A stretch of 64,000 nucleotides of DNA, taken from assembly GCA_951799405.1 (NCBI GenBank), contig OX637336.1, forward strand, positions 19,449,479 to 19,513,478, in the 5' to 3' direction. Origin of the DNA: Agapetus fuscipes. Lineage: Eukaryota; Arthropoda; Insecta; Trichoptera; Glossosomatidae. This document shows positions 41,179-50,492 of this stretch, piece after piece; positions within the stretch are counted from its first letter, which is position 1; each line of letters begins with the position of its first letter. A model generated the notes under the pieces. It did not search any database, was not told the origin of the DNA, and was given only the letters and a program-made list of their open reading frames with translations. Position numbers and translations under genes: made by a program.

Positions 41179-41514
41179 GGGGAACCAATACCCCGAGCGT
41201 CGTCCCGACAAATGGACGCCTTCTAGGAAGCGACTTAAAATATGTTGGGGGTAACAATACGCTTTAAAATTCAAATATCTAGCAAGAAAGTATAGCTAAC
41301 TTTACTTTTTTTGTATACTATAAGAAATTATTAAATCAAAAGTAAGAACAATGCTTATTTTCACGGGTTGGTTTATTTTCTCGAGTGTCACACTATTATC
41401 AAGAAGAAAATAAAAAAATCTAAAAATTATACAAGTGAGTTAAGAGGAAAAATTAAAGTGGTGGAGCTGGGTGGGGTAAGGAAATGGTAAATATATATTT
41501 TTGAACTACAAAAA

Positions 41515-41585
41515 TTGCTCAGAAGAAAGCATGAGGCTGACCACCCATGCTGTACAAACTTGGTTCACTTTTGACAATGCCACCC
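41515..41585 (+). mobile_element. Family A, 5' fragment
   Basis: CATGAGGCTGACCACCCATG and GACAATGCCACCC are followed by unrelated sequence that includes GCTGGTTCGAATCCCGCG, a box B-like word. Confidence 0.6.
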
Positions 41586-41849
41586 AAGCTGGTTCGAATC
41601 CCGCGACGATAACTTCGACCCTGGTTCAACAGATGCCGTTGCATGCACACAAGTTTCTGCTTTTGCATGAAGACAACTGGCCAGGAAAAATAGGTTGGTG
41701 GATTGCATTCCTTTCTACAAATCTATTTAAAAAAAAAAGATGTAAAGTAAAAATATACAACTTTACTTCAATTGGTTTACTTTTAATTATATACTATACA
41801 AACAAGTCTAAATAATAAATGCAACTCACTGAAATTCAAATTTACAAAC

Positions 41850-42205
41850 TGAGGTCGTGCCTAAGAGCTATTGAAAGAAGGATGCTGAGAACCATTCTCA
41901 GAGATAGGGTTTTACACCATGAGATCCGTAGACGCAATGGTGTCACTGATGTCATGCAGCGAGTGGCCTGCTTAAAGTGGCGATGGGCTGGTCACGTCGC
42001 AAGGCAGGACCACAACAGGAGGATGAAAAGGATCGTCCAAAGGTGACCCAGGATGTGTAAGCGGGGAGCGGGGAGACCCCAACTGAGGTGGCTGGACGAC
42101 ATCAAGGACACTGCAGGCAAAGGATGGTTGAACACAGCAGCCGGTAGACAAATATGTAGAGGATTGGAGGAGGCCTACGTCCAGGAGTGGACTGAGAAAG
42201 ACTGA
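41850..42205 (+). pseudogene. RTE-c LINE C-terminus with an internal stop
   Basis: The frame from about 41850 encodes AIERRMLRTILRDRVLHHEI, RRNGVTDVMQRVACLKWRW and AGHVARQDH, then a TGA at 42044-42046. It continues in the same frame with KRGAGRPQLRWLDDIKDTAG and GLEEAYVQEW to a stop at 42203-42205. It is a relative of the 1.7 kb copy from a different subfamily. The in-frame stop and missing 5' part make it a pseudogene. Confidence 0.85.
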
Positions 42206-42524
42206 GAAAAAAGGAAAAAGACTTAAATTAAATATATTTGTATTTGTACATATACATTTTATATTCAACTTCCGTTCACTCTTATTTTCGCACATTGTAA
42301 TGAAAAATGCAAATTTTAGTTTTTTTTTACTGTTTACAAAAGCTCACTTGTTTGGAAAATCGATTTCGCGCCTCTTTTGTGTCTGAAAGGCTCCCCCCCA
42401 CCCAGAGACAGGCTTGACGAAAAGTGATTATTTTGTGATGCAAATCAACAACACCCCACAGAGAGAGCCTCTCTAGACATGCTATAACAATAGGTGTATT
42501 GAGCAGTCAAACACGTCATCATGA
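42206..42524. other. No gene recognised
   Basis: C-rich CCCCCCCACCCAGAG near 42394. No other feature. Confidence 0.4.
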
Positions 42525-42590
42525 ATCTATAATCTAAGTTGCAAAAATATATTAACATTTGGAACTCACATTCAACACACGCAGTTCGTC
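42525..42590 (-). mobile_element. Family A, tail fragment
   Basis: ATCTATAATCTAAGTTGCAA followed by ATATATTAACATTTGG. Confidence 0.65.
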
Positions 42591-42603
42591 AACAGCACGC
42601 TCC

Positions 42604-42855
42604 CTCAGTTCTTGTTTATCGTATACGCCAATCTTGTCAAATATGACTTTTTCATGCAGTTGTCTTAAGAATCAAATTCTACACAATCTGAGCTACGAAA
42701 ATCCGTAAAACTCGATAATGTGAGAGTTCTTTTGAATATTTTTTAAATAAATTTCTTGTTTTCATAAGATACATTGGTCCAGTACACAGTATTGGTCCAA
42801 CAGTATTGTTCATGTAAAATTTTCTCAATGGCGTATACGGTAAACAAGAACTAAG
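42604..42855 (-). mobile_element. Family D MITE, best-preserved ends
   Basis: The left end CTCAGTTCTTGTTTATCG and right end CGGTAAACAAGAACTAAG continue inward as GTATACGCCA and TGGCGTATAC, giving inverted repeats of about 28 bp with two mismatches. It is 252 bp with no ORF. A 17 bp internal duplication (CAGTATTGGTCCAACAG region) is unique to this copy. Confidence 0.82.
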
Positions 42856-42991
42856 GCAGCGAGCAGTCAATTTTGAATCTATTTGTGTTTTTTTAGGAGT
42901 ATGGCAGATACATTACTGTATAAATTTTTCTTGTTTATAATAATTGTGTGTATGTATCTGGTTTTTTTTTCCTTTATAAATAAATATATTT

Positions 42992-43108
42992 GTCAACGAC
43001 GTTACTATGTAGAAAGCACCGGTTCCCATAGATCACCGAAGTTAAGCAACATTGGGCGTGGTCAGTACTTGGATGGGTAACCGCTCAGGTACACCGCGTG
43101 TCGTTGGC
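42992..43108 (+). rRNA. 5S rRNA-like sequence, nearly complete, fused to a SINE
   Basis: GTCAACGACGTTACTATG at the start, CACCGAAGTTAAGCAAC in the middle, GTACTTGGATGGGTAACCGC, and CCGCGTGTCGTTGGC at the end follow 5S rRNA from first to last base (117 nt). The internal promoter region is nearly unchanged. The 5' third (ACTATGTAGAAAGC) is more diverged. A SINE C tRNA-like head begins only a few bases downstream, so I read it as the head of a chimeric SINE, or a 5S pseudogene copy, rather than a functional 5S gene. Confidence 0.85.
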
Positions 43109-43111
43109 ATC

Positions 43112-43505
43112 TTGGACCGGTCCGCAGTCCGTAGTGGCAACACTTCGGACTCGCAAATGGAAGGTTGTGGATTCGGATCCCGGCGGAGCACAAAAATATA
43201 CCATTTATATTTCGAATGTGCTCTTCGCTGGGTTGAAAAATTCATAAACCTTTACCAATGACCGGTCACCAAAGGTCCATCCAGTCTTACAGCAACTGGG
43301 TCTTGCTTGAGTATTGGCGCTTTGTAGCGACGACCAAGCTCGTACATCTCTGCGGCACTACAACAAGTGTCATAGACCCCTAGAGTCTTTAGAATCTAGG
43401 GAGTCTCCCGCACAGGATTTCTTAAAAATATATATATTTCTACTTCACAGGGCTTTTACTCGAAAGGTGTGATTCACACAAAAACAGCGCTCATCAAATA
43501 AGTCA
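43112..43505 (+). mobile_element. SINE C, full-length (long subtype), downstream of the 5S-like head
   Basis: The tRNA-like head spans 43116-43190 (GGTCCGCAGTCCGTAGTGG, box B GGATTCGGATCCC, and 6 of 7 acceptor pairs GGTCCGC/GCGGAGC). The body has GGTCCATCCAGTCTTACAGC and GGTCTTGCTTGAGTATTGGC, the long-subtype GTCATAGACCCCTAGAG segment, and ends CACAAAAACAGCGCTCATC. It is the most complete SINE C in the window. Confidence 0.88.
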
Positions 43506-43789
43506 TCTTAACATTATTAATATTATTATTATATGTGTATGTGTAACGTAGAGGCCCGTGATCTCCTGCTATTAGGCTTGCTATATATTTCTGTCACGCA
43601 CAGCGACATCTGCTGTCAGCGTATATAGCGACCTACAGCACAACTAGTAGGTATATGGGTACAGCATTATTTGACCACGAAACAGTTGTTGGTTGAATGT
43701 TTTAAAATGTTGACTCCTTGGAAACCTGTAAACAGAGGCTGCAAATTGTACAATAAAGTGTATGCATTGAACAAGTGAACATTTCTCTT
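43506..43789. other. No gene recognised
   Basis: Contains GCGACATCTGCTGTCAGCG (43600-43618), close to a CTCF-like core on the minus strand, but a single such site is weak evidence. Confidence 0.3.
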
Positions 43790-43934
43790 TCAGTACTTGG
43801 AAAGGATGATTGAAAAGAATGGAAAGATGACAAGAGAACTTGAGAATAGGATGTGCAAGGGAAAGCAAGTGGTCGGTGCAATAGGAAGAATAGCAAAGAA
43901 CAAGCGATTGGCGATGGATCTGAGAATGGCGGTA
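43790..43934 (+). pseudogene. RTE-b LINE, internal fragment
   Basis: Encodes EKNGKMTRELENRMCKGKQ, VVGAIGRIAKNKRLAMDLRM and AV, identical in style to the 49.3 kb copy, then stops abruptly where a CR1-like tail begins. Truncated at both sides. Confidence 0.8.
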
Positions 43935-44170
43935 CCATTATGATGATGATGATGATGATCTTAATAGCGCCGTTTCGTGTCTACTGTCACTGCAAGGGCG
44001 CTTTCAGTCTTGACGCGGCGGTGAAGAAATGGGTCTTCATTCCCTTTTTGAAGCTCTCGATCCCTTCCTGGGCGCGCACTTCAGGAGGCAGCTGGTTCCA
44101 GGTGGACGTTCCCGCATCGGTGAAAGCGCGGTATCCGAACACTGTACTTCTTTTTTCTGTATTGAGTGCT
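43935..44170 (-). pseudogene. CR1/L2-like LINE 3' end with GAT tail
   Basis: The minus-strand frame has GYRAFTDAGTSTWNQLPPEV and FKKGMKTHFFTAASRL, then a stop, GAAACGGCGCTATTAAG and ATC repeats (43938-43960). It inserted into the RTE-b fragment. Confidence 0.83.
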
Positions 44171-44764
44171 GACAGACATATCCATGAAAGAAGACCAGTT
44201 TTGTTAATTTAAAAAATTTGGAACCCTTCAAACACAAGAGTATTAGTACTAGGTGGTCTGTATTAATGCAAGGTAGTTTATATTAGTTATACGATGTTTC
44301 TCTTGTTTGGACATCGAGTCCTCGTTAGTAGTCGGAAGTTATGTCAGCGGGGGTAGGAGGAGGTGCGGTATGCCAACAGCGGGGGGGAGGGAAGGCTTTC
44401 ATTACTGAAACTAAACACTGCATATAAAGTTACCAACGCCCATTGTTACACAGACTGAAAACTGAAATCCGCCTGTTGAGCCGGTCTATGAAACGCAGAA
44501 TATAATGTGTTCTGCATGTTTGTACATTTATTAAATTTTTAAAATTCATTTAAATTAACTAACGTTTTTTTATTATTTTTTTTATTAGACAAACAAACAG
44601 TTACAGGTACATGTAATATATGGGATAAACAACATAGTTATAAAATTTCAAAAACCAGCAAAGAATGTTTTAACAATATTTTAATTTGGTCAAGCATTAT
44701 TTGTATTTAACCTCACCACAACGTTTCAAAAAAGGCTACAAGTATTGCTAAGGTAATCATTTTT
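44171..44764. other. No gene recognised
   Basis: G-rich patch at 44345-44395 (GGGGGTAGGAGGAGG, GCGGGGGGGAGGGAAGG), otherwise AT-rich. Confidence 0.4.
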
Positions 44765-44865
44765 GTGTTTAAGATATTTTATGTTAATAGTCACTAAAGG
44801 TTCATCTAGCTTTACAGCAACTGGGTCTTGCTTGAGAGTTAGCACTTTGCAGCGATGATACACAA
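44765..44865 (+). mobile_element. SINE C middle fragment
   Basis: GTCACTAAAGGTTCATCTAG, GCAACTGGGTCTTGC and TTGCAGCGATGAT, then the SINE B 3' tail. Confidence 0.75.
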
Positions 44866-45198
44866 CGCAACGCAACTAAGCTACACATATAGTGTAACTT
44901 CTTGCTGCGTTATCCCCGAAGGGGTCGCATGTGGCGAGTTGAACCTATTTATTTTTACAGGTAAGGGGGCCGGCCTTACGCCAACCACTTCAGTTGAAGT
45001 GGGAATTTCCCAGCTCCCGAGGGGGCTGGTACTCATTTCTTGTAAAGGCTGAGTAAACCTCGCCGGTATTTATATTATGGGGTTTGAAATACACACCGAA
45101 ATTGGAAATCATTTCTGACACCCTCCTCGGTGGGATTCGAACCCGAGCTCACGGGGTAGAATGCAAGCACTCTACCAACTGAGCTATCGACCGGACTA
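44866..45198 (-). mobile_element. SINE B, full-length reference copy
   Basis: The minus-strand head is a near-perfect tRNA promoter: TAGCTCAGTTGGTAGAG as box A and GGTTCGAATCC as box B. The body contains three short palindromes (around GGCCGGCC, CACTTCAGTTGAAGTG and CCAGCTCCCGAGGGGGCTGG) and the terminal ACACATATAGTGT. It ends in CGCAACGCAAC, a short-repeat tail. It is the best copy for deriving a consensus. Confidence 0.9.
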
Positions 45199-45237
45199 TG
45201 ATAAATCATGATACATGATAAATCCCGTAAAAAGTTC

Positions 45238-45540
45238 GGTCGATAGCTCTGTGGGTAGAGTGCTTGTATTCTATGCCGAGGGCTAGGGTACGATTCCTAC
45301 AGAGGTTATCTGAAATTATTTTCCGTTTTGGTGTTTATTTCAAACCAAAAATAAATAACGGCAAGGCTTACTCAGCCTTCACAAGAAATTAATACCAGTC
45401 CCACTTCAATTGGATTGGTTGGCGCGAAGCCGACCGCCTTACCTCTTAAAATAAATATGTTCAACTCGCCACATACAAACAATGTGGAGATAACGTTAGT
45501 AAGTGATCTATATGTGTTAAACTATATGTGTAGCTTATTA
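45238..45540 (+). mobile_element. SINE B, full-length, opposite orientation
   Basis: GGTCGATAGCTCTGTGGG (box A region) and GGTACGATTCCTAC (box B) begin only about 40 bp from the head of the previous copy. The body is more diverged, with a GTTAGTAAGTGATCT change near the end. Confidence 0.85.
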
Positions 45541-46139
45541 AAAAACAATCATAGATTTCAGAAGGTTCGAGATTTAATCATTGAATATCTCCGATTAAAT
45601 ATGTAATTAAAAAAAACAGCTTAAAGAAAGAAAAACACTTTTTTTAAAATGTGGTTTCAAAGATACAATCGTCATTAAAAATGTAAACAAAGCCTAAAAT
45701 AAAATTCCAAAAACTTTTCAGTGCCTAATCGGATGGTTTTGCGTCTCCTCTTCTCAGAGCTTTAAGCCCTTGTAATCAACTTTTTGCTCGGAGTGAGCCT
45801 TTGCTTTTTGTGTTGGGCTCATTCAACATAAATTTTGATGAATGTTTGAGGAGATTCATCAAAAATGAACAAACTTCGGCCCAAACTTCAGGCGGAACCG
45901 TGAAAGATTACCGAAACGAAAACTCTGCCAACTTTGAAACCCATAATTATTGTACAAGTATCAGTGTAACCAAGTAGCTGATACAATTTGAGGTCTTCCA
46001 TTGACAATTTTTGGATTCGTTGATTCATAAAATTATCACTTTTTTGTGTAACCAAGAGAAATTTAGAGATTATGCACAGTAAGAAAAATAATACAGTACA
46101 AAAACAGTAAAATAATAAGAGATCTTTTATATCGTCACT
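45541..46139. other. No gene recognised
   Basis: AT-rich sequence. A 93-codon minus-strand frame (45888-46169) includes a hydrophobic run (LLFYCFCTVLFFLLCIISKF) but overlaps family D and has no supporting features. Confidence 0.35.
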
Positions 46140-46265
46140 AATTGCGTGTTTGTTAGTACGTATGCCCATCAGAGGTAATTTTACATGATCAATGTTTGTA
46201 TGTGAAGTGTGTACTGACCCAATGTGTCTTATGAAAACTGGAAAATGATTTGAAAAATATATTGT

Positions 46266-46526
46266 ACAACTGTAACTGTAACTTTAACTCCGTCGCCATT
46301 CTGCTAGGGGTGGCCAGAGTTGCCTCCATTTTTTCCTATCCTGACATATCTCTTTCAATTCCTTCATATCCATCACCTTGTTCATGCATTTTCTTCTTTT
46401 ACGCTCACTTTGTATATCCCATTCTTTCACAATCTCCTCAATCTGATCACTCCATACTTTTCTCGGTCGTCCCTTCCCTCTTTTTCCTTTCACACTTTCT
46501 TTGGATACATACTTTGTCAGATTATC
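46266..46526 (-). pseudogene. RTE-b LINE, 3' end with ACAGTT tail
   Basis: The minus-strand frame encodes NLTKYVSKESVKGKRGKGRP, RKVWSDQIEEIVKEWDIQSE and LKEICQDRKKWRQL. The 3' tail on the minus strand is AGTTAAAGTTACAGTTACAG. It is nearly identical to the 48.8 kb copy. Confidence 0.87.
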
Positions 46527-46621
46527 ATCATTCATTCATCATTCATTCATCATTCATTCATCATTCATTCATCATTCATTCATCATTCATTCATCATTCA
46601 TTCATCATTCATTCATCATTC
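46527..46621. repeat. 11 bp microsatellite (CATCATTCATT)
   Basis: About eight and a half copies directly at the truncated 5' end of the RTE-b insert. The LINE's own codons for MNDDN read as the same bases, so the repeat probably arose by slippage from the LINE edge. Confidence 0.88.
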
Positions 46622-46699
46622 TTTAATCATCAAACAGCTCTCACATTATCGTGTTTTATATTTTTTTAAAGCTCCGATTATATAGAACTATCTTACGTC

Positions 46700-46860
46700 C
46701 ATGAGAAAGTATAGAAAATAAAAACGCAGAGTTTGGTTTTCACAAGTTGAGCATTTATTGATTGTTTTTATCTTGCCAATTTTTTAACAGCGTCCTCTTG
46801 AAAATGACTTTAGCAAGTCGAAAGTACTCGAGGTGAAATAAATAGTAGAGTGGTGAAAAA
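46700..46860. repeat. Family F repeat
   Basis: CACAAGTTGAGCATTTATTG and AAGTCGAAAGTACTCGAGG are arranged as in other family F copies, with a TGACTTTAGCAAG centre. Confidence 0.5.
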
Positions 46861-46889
46861 CTCTGAAAATTTAAGATTTCAATCTATGT

Positions 46890-46960
46890 TACAAAATAAT
46901 GTCTTGACATTTAAGACTTTTATTCAATGCACGCCCACAAGCCGACATGTGCAAGTACTT
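46890..46960 (-). mobile_element. Family A, 3' fragment
   Basis: AATGTCTTGACATTTAAGAC, then CAATGCACGCCCACAAGCCG and GACATGTGCAAGTA. Confidence 0.55.
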
Positions 46961-47394
46961 ACCATCAAATAGAGAACGCTGCTAGGTGTATGAATTGAAA
47001 ATACTATATTTTTATTATTCGAGAAAGTTTTAATAAGGTTATAAGGTTTCAAGGAAGCAAAACGATCTTTGCAAATACTTTAAAAGCTTGATCAAATTCA
47101 TATTTCAAGTTGCAGTATCTAAATAAAAGCAATACTTTTCGAAAAAAATGGCAAAAAATGGGGAAGAACGTATTAAATGACATTATTAATGTGGGTTTCA
47201 TGTTTGAACAGCACAGTGACAGAACAACACATGGTGATGTTTTGTTATGTGATGTTCTGTCATGTGCTATTCTATCCTGTATAATGTGCGGCTTGGTTAC
47301 GAAATTGTACAAAGCATTTACATCTTTTAATAAACGACCCACTTCTGTGCGTGGTATAACAGGTATGTCGAAGCTTTGTGGATGAAGCACGCTT
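46961..47394. other. No gene; a TGTTCTGTCATGTG cluster
   Basis: About 47205-47285 has GACAGAACAACACATGG, TGTGATGTTCTGTCATGTGC and related words, matching the 34.9 kb block. No ORF with a domain. Confidence 0.4.
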
Positions 47395-47470
47395 CATAAA
47401 CAGGATTCGAACCACGAACTCTTGTTTGCGCACGCCTTCATTGGACATCCAGCCAGCCCACCAGCGGTTT
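47395..47470 (-). mobile_element. Orphan tRNA-like promoter (possible SINE head)
   Basis: On the minus strand, GTGGGCTGGCTGGATG fits a box A and GTGGTTCGAATCCTG a box B, about 45 bp apart. It is unlike the SINE B or C heads. I cannot fold a convincing complete tRNA, and no body repeat is identified. Confidence 0.4.
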
Positions 47471-47669
47471 ATCAACAAACAGCAACCAAAATCCACAGCG
47501 AATCTATATTTACCTTTGCATCATTTCAAATGTAACAATGAAAAAGGTTTTTTTTTGCTAAATACCTATTGCAACCATTACTCACTCAAATCATCTATGT
47601 ATTTACTTACGAGTTTGAGAATTCTCAAATTGAACTGTAAAAATATGAGACTTTTTAAGAATAATATTA

Positions 47670-47818
47670 GGATGACTTATTTGGTGAGCACTGTTTTGTG
47701 TGACACACATCAACAGCCCTCTGCAAGCTTGGTCGTGGTTGTAGCATACGCCCTCAAACAAGATCCAGTTGGTGTAATGCTAGATGGACCTTCGGGGACC
47801 GGTTCTTTGTAAATGTAT
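47670..47818 (-). mobile_element. SINE C, 3' and middle part
   Basis: GATGACTTATTTGGTGAGCA, CCTCTGCAAGCTTGGTCGTG and GATGGACCTTCGGGGACCGG. It ends where an RTE-a tail begins. Confidence 0.75.
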
Positions 47819-47819
47819 A

Positions 47820-48317
47820 TCTAATCTAATCTAATCTAAGCTGCAAAGATATATATCATGTAAGATTTATACTAAATGCATTCCCACAAGCAGATATGCA
47901 TAATTTCGCGCTAACACATGCCGCATGTGGACCTACAATATAAAAACCCAATCTCAAATGAACATAAGCCTTGCAACTCTTGCCGTCCTTCCCTGAAACA
48001 GGGGTGACATTGGCAAAGTGAACCAATTTTTATATTATGGGTGGTCAGCCGCATAACAACCTATAAGTCAAGGAACATACATGACAAATTACATTTTTTA
48101 AATCAAAGAATAAAAATAATAATATATACATGGACATAAAAAACTAAATCATAAAACCAATTTCACTTTAACAAACCCTAGCCGCCAACATCACAGATCA
48201 ACCGCCATTTCTTTCTATCCTTGCATACTTCTTTTATTTCCTCCAGAGTCATAACCTTCTTCATACAAGCTCTTCTTTTATTATGACTCTGGATATTCCA
48301 TTCATTCGCAATTTCGG
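47820..48317 (-). pseudogene. RTE-a LINE 3' end: family A, 3' UTR and last codons
   Basis: The family A module (47820-48075) with CTAAT-type tail is followed on the minus strand's upstream side by the AT-rich UTR and about 45 codons (48182-48317) encoding SEIANEWNIQSHNKRRACMK and KKWRLICDVGG-like words. It is truncated by or at the SINE C that follows. Confidence 0.85.
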
Positions 48318-48640
48318 ATTTGGATATATGGATTTTTTAACCCAGCAAAAAGCATATTTGAGAATATAAATGATTTATTTTTGTGCTCCACCGGGATTCG
48401 AGCCCACGGCCTTCCATTTACGAATCCTAAGCGCTGATTCTCAAGTAATATCCAGTTGATGTAGAGCTGGATGGACCTACGGTGGCCGGCCTTTGGTGAA
48501 GGTAGTTTTTTTTTAATCCAGCGTAGAGGATATTTAAAGAATGAAAATATTTTTTATTCTCCGCCGGGATTCGAACCCACTACCTGCTACTCACGAGTTC
48601 GAAGCGTTAACCACTTGGCTGCGGACCGGTCGAATGTATT
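48318..48640 (-). mobile_element. Two partial SINE C copies joined head to tail
   Basis: About 48318-48425 is a head with body start (complement of GGATTCGAGCCCACGG). About 48426-48640 is a second, longer copy with GGATTCGAACCCAC and GTTAACCACTTGGCTGCGG, giving good box A and box B on the minus strand. Confidence 0.78.
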
Positions 48641-48779
48641 GTATACCTTGTAGGTAAAACAATAAAAAACGTACAATAATTTTGAAGGGTTATTTTCATG
48701 GATGAGAAGGATTGAAAAACAAACATCACATCCTAAAAGAATAAACCAAAATTTAAAAAACAGAAAATTCGGAATTACT

Positions 48780-49510
48780 GTAACTGTAACTGTAATAACT
48801 GTAACTCTGTCGCCATTCCGCTAGGGGTGGCCAGAGCCTCTGCAGAGTTGCCTCCATTTTTTCCTATCCTTACATACCTCTTTCAATTCATTCATATCCA
48901 TCACCTTTTTCATGCATTTTCTTCTTTTACGCTCACTTTGTATATCCCATTCTTTCACAATCTCCTCAATCTGATCACTCCATACTTTTCTCGGTCGTCC
49001 CTTCCCTCTTTTTCCTTTCACACTTTCTTTGTATACATACTTTGTCAGTCTATCATCGTTCATTCTTTCCACATGCCCAAACCATCTCATCACATTCTTT
49101 TGTACCTTAACCTTCACATCCTCTTTCAAATTACATTCTTTTTTTACCCATTCATTCCTAACTCTATCCCTCAGAGTTTTTCCTGTCATGCTTCTCAAAT
49201 GCTTCATTTCCACCGTACATACTTTACTCATTTCGCTATCATTCACTGTCCATGCTTCACTTCCATACATCAAAGTCGGTAACAATATGCCATTGTGTAC
49301 CGCCATTCTCAGATCCATCGTCAATCGCTTGTTCTTTGCTATTCTTCCTATTGCACCGACCACTTGCTTGCCCTTACACATCCTATTCTCAAGTTCTCTC
49401 GTCATCTTTCCATTCTTCTCAAACATACTTCCCAAGTATCTAAATTCATCCACAATTTCAACTTTCGTACCATTCAACATGAGCGTGCATTCTTCATTTT
49501 CATCCATTCT
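48780..49510 (-). pseudogene. RTE-b LINE, 228-codon C-terminal fragment with ACAGTT tail
   Basis: Open from 49507 to 48821 on the minus strand. It starts just after the RT catalytic region: VDEFRYLGSMFEKNGKMTRE, LPTLMYGSEAWTVNDSEMSK, HLRSMTGKTLRDRVRNEW, VMRWFGHVERMNDDRLTKYV, GKRGKGRPRKVWSDQIEEIV, ending KKWRQLCRGSGHP. The 3' UTR is about 15 bp and the tail is TTACAGTTATTACAGTTACA (minus strand). The frame is undamaged, implying a recent, 5'-truncated insert. No start codon context is expected. Confidence 0.9.
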
Positions 49511-49824
49511 GTCAAAAATCAGTAATTACACATGGTTCAGTTACAGTAAGTACACAGGAATTACACATTTTATAAACATCCACGTATTTTTTGTGTATTG
49601 TGTAAAAAATATATTCGTTTTTTTAATGAACATATAAGGTTATTTTTGATACAAAAAATACAATCAAGCTTTGTTTCGCGTGTAAAAATATTTAAAATGA
49701 ACAAAATGCTAATTTCGGAAAGCACTTGGTTGTTAAAAAAACGTTATTATTTGTTCCGTCGTTTCAGTACTAAATTTTTTTTATCTCGAAGCGATCATTT
49801 TTTTGAAAAATATAATAATAATTA
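49511..49824. other. No gene recognised
   Basis: AT-rich sequence. Short frames lack any domain. Confidence 0.4.
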
Positions 49825-50064
49825 TATTTGATTAATCAATAAAGTTTTAATCTTTTTAAAATAAATTTTATTGAGAAAATAAACAGTGTTTTGTTTTGAA
49901 TTCATTCAAAAAAACTATAAATAAAATAAAGTGTTAGTTGAAATTACGGTCGTTTGACATTTTTATAATTATAATAACAACACAGTTAAAAAAAATCGGA
50001 TATAAGACCAACCATTTTAAGAGAACTTGCATTATTCTCGACGTTTTGTTAGCTACGTCATCAG
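49825..50064. mobile_element. Family E remnants
   Basis: GAGAAAATAAACAGTGTTTT (49874-49893) is the family E downstream word on the plus strand. At 50039-50064 the minus strand reads CTGATGACGTAGCTAACAAA followed by ACGTCG, another CTGATGA-stem-AAAACG arrangement. Two different elements may abut here. Confidence 0.45.
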
Positions 50065-50099
50065 GAGACACCCTCTCTGCACGACGACAAAGAATAAAC

Positions 50100-50480
50100 T
50101 TAAATTGTAAATATCTAAAAATTTACATCAAATGCAAAGCCAAAAACAGTCACTTGAAGTTCACGCTTACAAATGCGTTCTTAAAAATTAAAATCCAAAC
50201 CATAAATGGATCTCAACGCACGCAACGCCAAAAGCAACTAAGCTACACATATAGTGTAATTCCTTGCCTGCGTTATCCCCGAAGGGGTCGCATGTGGCGA
50301 TTCGGGACCTATTTATTTTTACGGGTAAGGGAGCCGGCCTCACATCAACCAGTTTCAGTTGAAGTAGGGGGTTCTCAGCTCCCGAGGGGGCTGGTTCTCA
50401 TTTTATTCTCGTTTCTCCCTTCAACTATTTCCGACCTTCCCTAAAATAGGAGTGAGATTGGTGAAGTGAACATTTTTTTT
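50100..50480 (-). mobile_element. Family A copy split by SINE B
   Basis: The 3' half (50100-50215: CTTAAATTGTAAATATC, TTCACGCTTACAAATGCG) and 5' half (50415-50480: CTTCAACTATTTCCGACCTT, ATTGGTGAAGTGAAC) are separated by SINE B sequence. Confidence 0.72.
50225..50410 (-). mobile_element. SINE B, 5'-truncated, inside family A
   Basis: AGCAACTAAGCTACACATAT, TTATCCCCGAAGGGGTCGC and CTCCCGAGGGGGCTGG. The head is missing. CGCACGCAACGCC next to it represents the short-repeat tail. Confidence 0.82.
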
Positions 50481-50492
50481 TAAATAAGAATT

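Larger units (their letters stand above)
46140..46690 (+). mobile_element. Family D MITE split by an RTE-b insertion
   Basis: The left part (46140-46260: GTGTTTGTTAGTACGTATG to CTTATGAAAACTGG) and right part (46626-46690: CAAACAGCTCTCACATTATC to GCTCCGATTATATAG) form a single element around the LINE insert and its microsatellite. Confidence 0.78.

Noticed and set aside
42992..43108. A functional 5S rRNA gene
   Set aside because: It is a single copy with a diverged 5' third, no tandem array, no proper terminator spacing, and is fused to a SINE head.
43600..43620. CTCF-like site GCGACATCTGCTGTCAGCG
   Set aside because: Two mismatches to the core and only one occurrence. Such words are common in insect DNA.
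45120..45198. A genuine tRNA gene
   Set aside because: The A and B boxes are excellent, but the sequence continues into the repeated SINE B body and occurs in several copies with the same flank.
45888..46169. Small membrane protein gene
   Set aside because: The hydrophobic run comes from AT-rich sequence. The frame overlaps a family D MITE and lacks any other gene signal.
46500..46640. Possible CRISPR array because of regular short repeats
   Set aside because: The repeats are contiguous 11 bp units without spacers, in a eukaryotic transposon context.
46250..46685. Frames of 120-140 codons rich in His, Ser, Phe and Ile
   Set aside because: They are the antisense of RTE-b plus the 11 bp microsatellite.
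49029..49637. A 202-codon plus-strand frame
   Set aside because: It is the shadow of the RTE-b ORF on the opposite strand, whose translation has the recognisable motifs.
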